64,000 bases of DNA from Stappia indica (GTDB lineage Bacteria; Pseudomonadota; Alphaproteobacteria; Rhizobiales; Stappiaceae), in the NCBI RefSeq assembly GCF_001696535.1, contig NZ_MBQE01000004.1:248001-312000 (forward strand), given 5' to 3'. The notes beneath the pieces are model-generated. The model was not told the origin of the DNA. It did not search any database and saw nothing but the letters and a program-made list of their open reading frames with translations. How positions within the stretch are numbered: the stretch's first letter is position 1; the number at the start of each line of letters is the position of its first letter. Of this stretch, positions 59,926 through 64,000 are shown in pieces. The position numbers were made by a program, and so were the translations under genes.

Positions 59926-61833
59926 ATGGACGATCAGCGAGTTGAGCAGGTGGCGCGCAAACGCCGCGTCTATTCGATTACCTGGGTGGTGGGAACGGCA
60001 TTCGGCCTGCTGATCGGCGTTTCGATGTTGCTGGTGCTCGGGCTGGCGGTCTCGGCCAACATGCAGAACACCTTCTCCCTGCTGAACGACAAGGCGGTGC
60101 TGACGACGAACTCGCTGGAGCGCCGCCTGCGCGATCACCTTGATCTCGCCTCTCAGGCGGTCGTGCAACTCAAGACAGTGTTCGACGAGCGCGAGCTGGG
60201 CGACCGCCTGGAAGATCTGCGCGGCGAGCTGATCGCTGCAGTCCACGCCAATCCGTCGCTCGATGCCCTGGTCGTCAACGACGCCGCCGGCGACGGGTTT
60301 GGCATCTACCGCTCGCCGACAGGCAAGCTCTGGCCCTTCCGCCGCCAGCAGATCCCCGAAGAAGCCAAGCTCTACGCTCTCCCGCAGATGACCGCCAACT
60401 CGCCCGCAACATGGGGACCGCTGGTGACTTCGGGCGGCATGCTCTATGCCAACGTCACCGTCCCCCTGGTGCGCGGCGAAGCCCTCATCGGATATCTTAC
60501 GGCCGCCGTATCCATCGACGAGCTGGGGCGGACCGTACGCCAGCTCGACGAGGGCGAGCATTCGACAGTCTTCATCATCGCCAACGGCAACGAGGTGATC
60601 GCCCACTCGGACATCGAGGACTTTGCGGCACCGGGCGGCGAGGTGCCGCGTCTTCCGGTGACCATCGAACAGCTGGGCGACAGGGCGCTGGCACGCCTGG
60701 CGACGTCGAAGCCGATGGACAATTTCGAGCAGGCGAGCGCGGCGGGCGTCGAGGTGCGTGACCTGGACATTGACGATGGCGGCCCCGACTACCTGTCGAT
60801 GACCAAGGTCATCGCCGGCTACGGGCCGGGCGTGTGGACGGTCGGGCAATACTATGTCGCCTCCAGTATCTCCCGGGAGGTGCAGCGACTGTTCGGCTCG
60901 GCGGTCGTCGGTCTCTTGTCGATCCTGCTGGCCGTCGGCCTTTCCGTGCTCCTGGTCCGGCGTGCGACCCGTCCGCTGGCGGAAATCTCGCGCCAGGCGC
61001 GTTTCGTCGGCGAGCTCGACTTCGACAAGGTCGAGCACCTGCCACGCAACATGGTCCGCGAGATCGACCAGGTTTTTCAGGCGTTCAACGCCATGGTCAG
61101 CGGCTTGCGGGCGATGAACACCTATGTCCCGCGATCCCTGTTCCGCAAGCTTATGCGGCTCGGTGTCGATCAGGCGGCGGTGGCGAGCGAGCGCGACCTG
61201 ACCTTCATCTTCACCGACATCGTCGGGTTCACCTCCATGTCGGAAAACCTGACGGCGGCGCAGACGGCCGACATTCTCAACGAGCATTTCGCGCTGCTGG
61301 TGGCGGCGGTCGAGCGGGAAGGCGGAACGGTCGACAAGTTCATCGGCGACGGCATGCTGGCGTTCTGGGGAGCGCCGGACGAACGGGCCGACCACGCGCT
61401 TGCCGCGGCCCGGGCCTGCCTCGGCATCGCCGCCGCGCTGCGAGAGGGAAATGCGAAGGCGCTGGCCAACGGCGGCAAGGTGGTGCGCATGCGCATCGGA
61501 CTGCACACCGGCCGCGTCGTCGTCGGCAATGTCGGTGCGCTCGACCGGTGGAACTACACGGTCGTGGGCGACGCGGTGAACCTGTGCGAGAGGCTCCAGT
61601 CCTTCGGCCGCGATGTCGCGCCGCACGATGAGATGGTGATCCTGGCCAGCGATACCGCCGTCAGCCGTATCCAGGCGCAGTCGGGCGGGATGATCGCCGC
61701 CGGCGCGGCACGAAAAGTGGGAACGCACCGGTTGCGCGGTCGCAGCGAGGCCATCGCGGTCTGGCGTCTGGACGATGCGGTCGATCCGGAACAACTGTGC
61801 ATTCCCGGCTCCGGTATCGATCTGGCGGGCTGA
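59926..61833 (+). CDS. membrane class III adenylate/guanylate cyclase with Cache and HAMP domains
   Basis: A 635-aa cyclase. TM1 is near residues 20-42 (VVGTAFGLLIGVSMLLVLGL), followed by a periplasmic Cache-type sensor (about 45-320), TM2 near 325-346 (AVVGLLSILLAVGLSVLLVR), HAMP, and the class III catalytic domain from about 425. Metal-binding Asp residues lie in FIFTDIVGFTSMSE and FIGDGMLAFWGAP; the transition-state part is MRIGLHTGRVVVGNVGA and YTVVGDAVNLCERLQSFG. These are intact, so it should make cAMP (Lys/Asp specificity not resolved). A CRP-type site lies 52 bp after the stop. Confidence 0.92.
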   Translation: MDDQRVEQVARKRRVYSITWVVGTAFGLLIGVSMLLVLGLAVSANMQNTFSLLNDKAVLTTNSLERRLRDHLDLASQAVVQLKTVFDERELGDRLEDLRGELIAAVHANPSLDALVVNDAAGDGFGIYRSPTGKLWPFRRQQIPEEAKLYALPQMTANSPATWGPLVTSGGMLYANVTVPLVRGEALIGYLTAAVSIDELGRTVRQLDEGEHSTVFIIANGNEVIAHSDIEDFAAPGGEVPRLPVTIEQLGDRALARLATSKPMDNFEQASAAGVEVRDLDIDDGGPDYLSMTKVIAGYGPGVWTVGQYYVASSISREVQRLFGSAVVGLLSILLAVGLSVLLVRRATRPLAEISRQARFVGELDFDKVEHLPRNMVREIDQVFQAFNAMVSGLRAMNTYVPRSLFRKLMRLGVDQAAVASERDLTFIFTDIVGFTSMSENLTAAQTADILNEHFALLVAAVEREGGTVDKFIGDGMLAFWGAPDERADHALAAARACLGIAAALREGNAKALANGGKVVRMRIGLHTGRVVVGNVGALDRWNYTVVGDAVNLCERLQSFGRDVAPHDEMVILASDTAVSRIQAQSGGMIAAGAARKVGTHRLRGRSEAIAVWRLDDAVDPEQLCIPGSGIDLAG

Positions 61834-61884
61834 CAGGTCGACAAAGGAATTTCACAACAGTTTTTCAAGGTGATGTCATTAATT

Positions 61885-61900
61885 TGTGATGCCGGTCACA
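61885..61900. promoter_or_regulatory. CRP/FNR-type palindrome
   Basis: TGTGA-TGCCGG-TCACA is an exact match to the CRP half-sites with the correct 6-bp spacer. It lies between the cyclase and the peptide ABC operon, 133 bp before the GTG start of the latter. cAMP-CRP control of that operon is inferred. Confidence 0.65.
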
Positions 61901-62032
61901 CGCACCTGCGCTAGCACTGTTAAGAGCGACAAGGGGGGGCAAGGGACAACACGCACTTTCGTGCTGGCACCGGTCTCCTATAATGGCGCGACAACGGAAA
62001 ACACCGAGGGCGCCTGGAGGAGGAAAAGCCAC

Positions 62033-63925
62033 GTGGATGTGTTGACGCTCGACGGGCTCAGTGTCGATTTCCTGACCGGCGAAGGCCGTATCCGGGCCGT
62101 CGACAACGTCTCCTTTTCCGTTCCCCGCAATCGCACCGTGGCGCTGGTGGGAGAGTCCGGCTCCGGCAAGACGGTCATTTCCCAGACGATCATGGGCCTG
62201 CTGCCGGAAAAGGCGCAGGTTTCCGGTGGCCGCGTGCTGTTCCGCGAGAACGAAGCCGCCCAGACGGTCGATATCGCGGCTCTCGACCGCAAGGGCGCAG
62301 CGATGCGCGCCATCCGCGGCAACCGCATCGCCATCATCTTCCAGGAGCCGATGACGTCGCTGTCGCCGCTCCACACGATCGGCGACCAGATCGGCGAGGC
62401 GGCCGAGCTGCACCGCGGCGTGAGCGCGCAGGAGGCCCGCGAACTGACGCGCGAAATGCTGCGGCTGGTGCGGTTCCCCGATCCGGCGCGCGCGCTCGAC
62501 TCCTATGCCTTCGAATTGTCCGGCGGCTTGCGCCAGCGCGCGATGATCGCCATGGCCATGATCTGCCGTCCGGCGCTGTTGATCGCCGATGAGCCCACCA
62601 CTGCGCTCGACGTCACCATCCAGGCCGAGATCCTCAAGCTGATCAAGGACGTGCAGGCCGAGCTGCAGATGTCGACCCTGCTCATCACCCATGATTTCGG
62701 CGTCGTCGCCAACATGGCCGACGAGGTGGTGGTGATCTATCACGGCCGGATCATGGAGCGCGGCAGCGCGGCCTCGCTCTTTGCAAATCCGCGCCACGAC
62801 TATCTCAAGGCGCTGCTCAACGCCGTGCCGCGCTTCGGCATGGAGGAGGGCGAGCGGCTGGTGCCGATCCGGCCGATCGAGCCGCATGCGGAAGGCTTCC
62901 TCAAGCAGGGCCGTTCGGAACGCGCCTGCGCGGTCGGTCAGCCGCTGATGAGCATGACCGACGTCACAAAGCGCTTCACCACCCGCAAGGGCGGGTTCCT
63001 GGGAGGTGGAACGCGAACGGTTCTGGCGCTCGACAACATCAACCTGACCGTCAAGCGCGGCGAATGCCTCGGCCTCGTCGGCGAGAGCGGTTCCGGCAAG
63101 ACAACGGCCGCAAAGGCCATCCTGCGGGCGATCGAGATCAACGAGGGCGCGATCCGTTACGATTGCGGCAACGGGCCCGTCGATGTGGCGAGCATGCAGG
63201 GGGCTGATCTGCTGGAGTACCGTCGCCGGGTGCAGTTGATCTTCCAGGATCCGTTCTCGTCGCTGAACCCGCGCATGACCGTGAACGAGCTGCTGATGGA
63301 GCCGCTCGTGATCCACAAGGTCGGCACGCCGGAGGAGCGGGCCGAGCGGGTGCGCGAGCTGATGCGCCTCGTCGGGCTGGATCCGCGCTTCCTGCGTCGC
63401 TACCCGCACTCGTTCTCCGGCGGCCAGCGCCAGCGCATCGGCATCGCGCGGGCACTTGCGCTCAATCCGGAATTCATCCTGTGCGACGAGCCGACATCGG
63501 CGCTCGACGTTTCGGTCCAGGCGCAGATCCTCAATCTGCTGCGGGACCTGAAGAAAGAGCTGGGGCTGACCTATCTCTTCGTCAGCCACAATCTGGCGGT
63601 CGTCGACTATATTGCCGAACGGCTGGCCGTGATGTGCCGGGGGCGGGTGGTCGAAGTCGGCAGCACCCGCGACGTGGTCGACAATCCGCTGCATCCCTAT
63701 ACCCGCGCCTTGCTGGCCTCGGTGCCTGAGCCTGATCTGAACGCGCCGCTGGATTTTGCAGCGCTCGAAGCCGGCCGTGCATCGGAGCCCGACCTCTGGC
63801 CGGAGCCTTTCCGCATCGTCGACGGCGTTCGTCCGGTTCTGGTGGAGATGGAGAAGGGGCATTTCGTCTGCGCGCCGGGGCTTGTCGGCGACGGTACGCC
63901 GCTTTCGATGGAGGCAGCCCAATGA
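62033..63925 (+). CDS. dipeptide/oligopeptide-type ABC ATPase, two fused domains
   Basis: A 630-aa protein with two complete ABC ATPase units, as in the fused GsiA/DppDF-type importers. Unit 1: Walker [13 protein letters not shown] near 40, signature [14 protein letters not shown] near 160, Walker [13 protein letters not shown]. Unit 2: Walker [13 protein letters not shown] near 355, signature [14 protein letters not shown] near 465, Walker [13 protein letters not shown]. After each unit comes the oligopeptide-type tail ([26 protein letters not shown]). The GTG start at 62033 has GGAGGAGG upstream; earlier codons are not conserved. Its stop overlaps the next gene (ATGA), a binding protein. 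Confidence 0.93.
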   Translation: MDVLTLDGLSVDFLTGEGRIRAVDNVSFSVPRNRTVALVGESGSGKTVISQTIMGLLPEKAQVSGGRVLFRENEAAQTVDIAALDRKGAAMRAIRGNRIAIIFQEPMTSLSPLHTIGDQIGEAAELHRGVSAQEARELTREMLRLVRFPDPARALDSYAFELSGGLRQRAMIAMAMICRPALLIADEPTTALDVTIQAEILKLIKDVQAELQMSTLLITHDFGVVANMADEVVVIYHGRIMERGSAASLFANPRHDYLKALLNAVPRFGMEEGERLVPIRPIEPHAEGFLKQGRSERACAVGQPLMSMTDVTKRFTTRKGGFLGGGTRTVLALDNINLTVKRGECLGLVGESGSGKTTAAKAILRAIEINEGAIRYDCGNGPVDVASMQGADLLEYRRRVQLIFQDPFSSLNPRMTVNELLMEPLVIHKVGTPEERAERVRELMRLVGLDPRFLRRYPHSFSGGQRQRIGIARALALNPEFILCDEPTSALDVSVQAQILNLLRDLKKELGLTYLFVSHNLAVVDYIAERLAVMCRGRVVEVGSTRDVVDNPLHPYTRALLASVPEPDLNAPLDFAALEAGRASEPDLWPEPFRIVDGVRPVLVEMEKGHFVCAPGLVGDGTPLSMEAAQ

Positions 63926-64000
63926 CATCCCGCACCGTGCTGCCTGCATTTGCCCTGATCTGCGCGTCCGTGCTTGCGGTCTTGCCGGCGTCGGCTCTGA
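63922..64000 (+). CDS. ABC transporter binding protein, 3' end outside window
   Basis: Only the first 26 codons are seen. They read as a Sec signal peptide ([20 protein letters not shown] then LPASAL), and the ATG overlaps the stop of the double ABC ATPase (ATGA). A periplasmic peptide-binding protein is the natural partner, but nothing beyond the signal peptide can be checked. Confidence 0.6.
   Translation, partial: MTSRTVLPAFALICASVLAVLPASAL

Noticed and set aside
1-64000. tRNA, rRNA or CRISPR arrays
   Set aside because: No cloverleaf-like gene with a TTC-type T loop, no rRNA segment and no regularly spaced repeat array was noticed; a tRNAscan run would be decisive.

Overview
The window is high-GC chromosomal DNA from an alphaproteobacterium, most probably order Hyphomicrobiales (Rhizobiales), perhaps near Stappia/Labrenzia. 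The reasons are the rhizobial gene order FeuP/FeuQ two-component system, ccmI-ccmE-ccmF-ccmH (cycHJKL), degP, response regulator/kinase, glnE, PleC-type kinase and pepN, together with DUF1491, DUF5330, DUF6456 and double-hairpin palindromic repeats of the kind scattered through rhizobial genomes. The taxon is inferred; no rRNA or tRNA gene was seen.

Layout. 1-3.9 kb: end of a DUF2336-like protein, then a binding protein and fused permease of an iron/phosphonate-type ABC importer without an ATPase gene. 3.9-7.4 kb (minus): small protein, DUF1491, peptidoglycan-binding protein and a multi-pass PAS histidine kinase. 7.8-9.8 kb: DUF5330, SufE and DUF3291. 10.0-11.3 kb (minus): a DnaA-type HTH protein followed after 3 nt by a DUF6456 protein, a pair that looks like the GTA activators GafY/GafZ. 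11.5-11.8 kb: a 270-bp MITE. 11.8-16.5 kb (minus): serine hydrolase, DUF1254, DUF1214 and PBP1. 16.6-17.7 kb: a YcgN-family protein and an AT-rich foreign-looking gene.

18.3-34.8 kb is a complete RcGTA-type gene transfer agent: small and large terminase, portal, g3.5-like protein, protease, capsid, connector, head closure, tail terminator, tail tube, two chaperones, a short tape measure, baseplate/fibre proteins g12-g15, then a GH24 endolysin and a GTA_holin_3TM holin. No integrase, repressor or replication gene is present. Upstream is a leader with a good promoter (17.80 kb) followed at once by a terminator-like hairpin, and strong hairpins flank the capsid gene. Because GafZ of Caulobacter is an anti-terminator, the nearby GafYZ-like pair and this leader may form one regulatory circuit. 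A DUF465 gene lies antisense inside the tail operon.

34.8-64 kb: PepSY/FeuN-like protein and FeuPQ; lipoprotein; an unrecognised 471-aa helical protein; cytochrome c maturation genes; hydrolase-OsmC fusion; DegP; a second two-component pair; GlnE; then on the minus strand an ArsR/SRPBCC pair, a PleC-like kinase with a perfect CtrA-type box upstream, PepN and an arylformamidase-like hydrolase. The right end has a membrane adenylate/guanylate cyclase followed by a perfect CRP-type palindrome and the start of a peptide ABC transporter operon, which suggests local cAMP control. Annotation is from direct reading of sequence and remembered family signatures; no database search was run.
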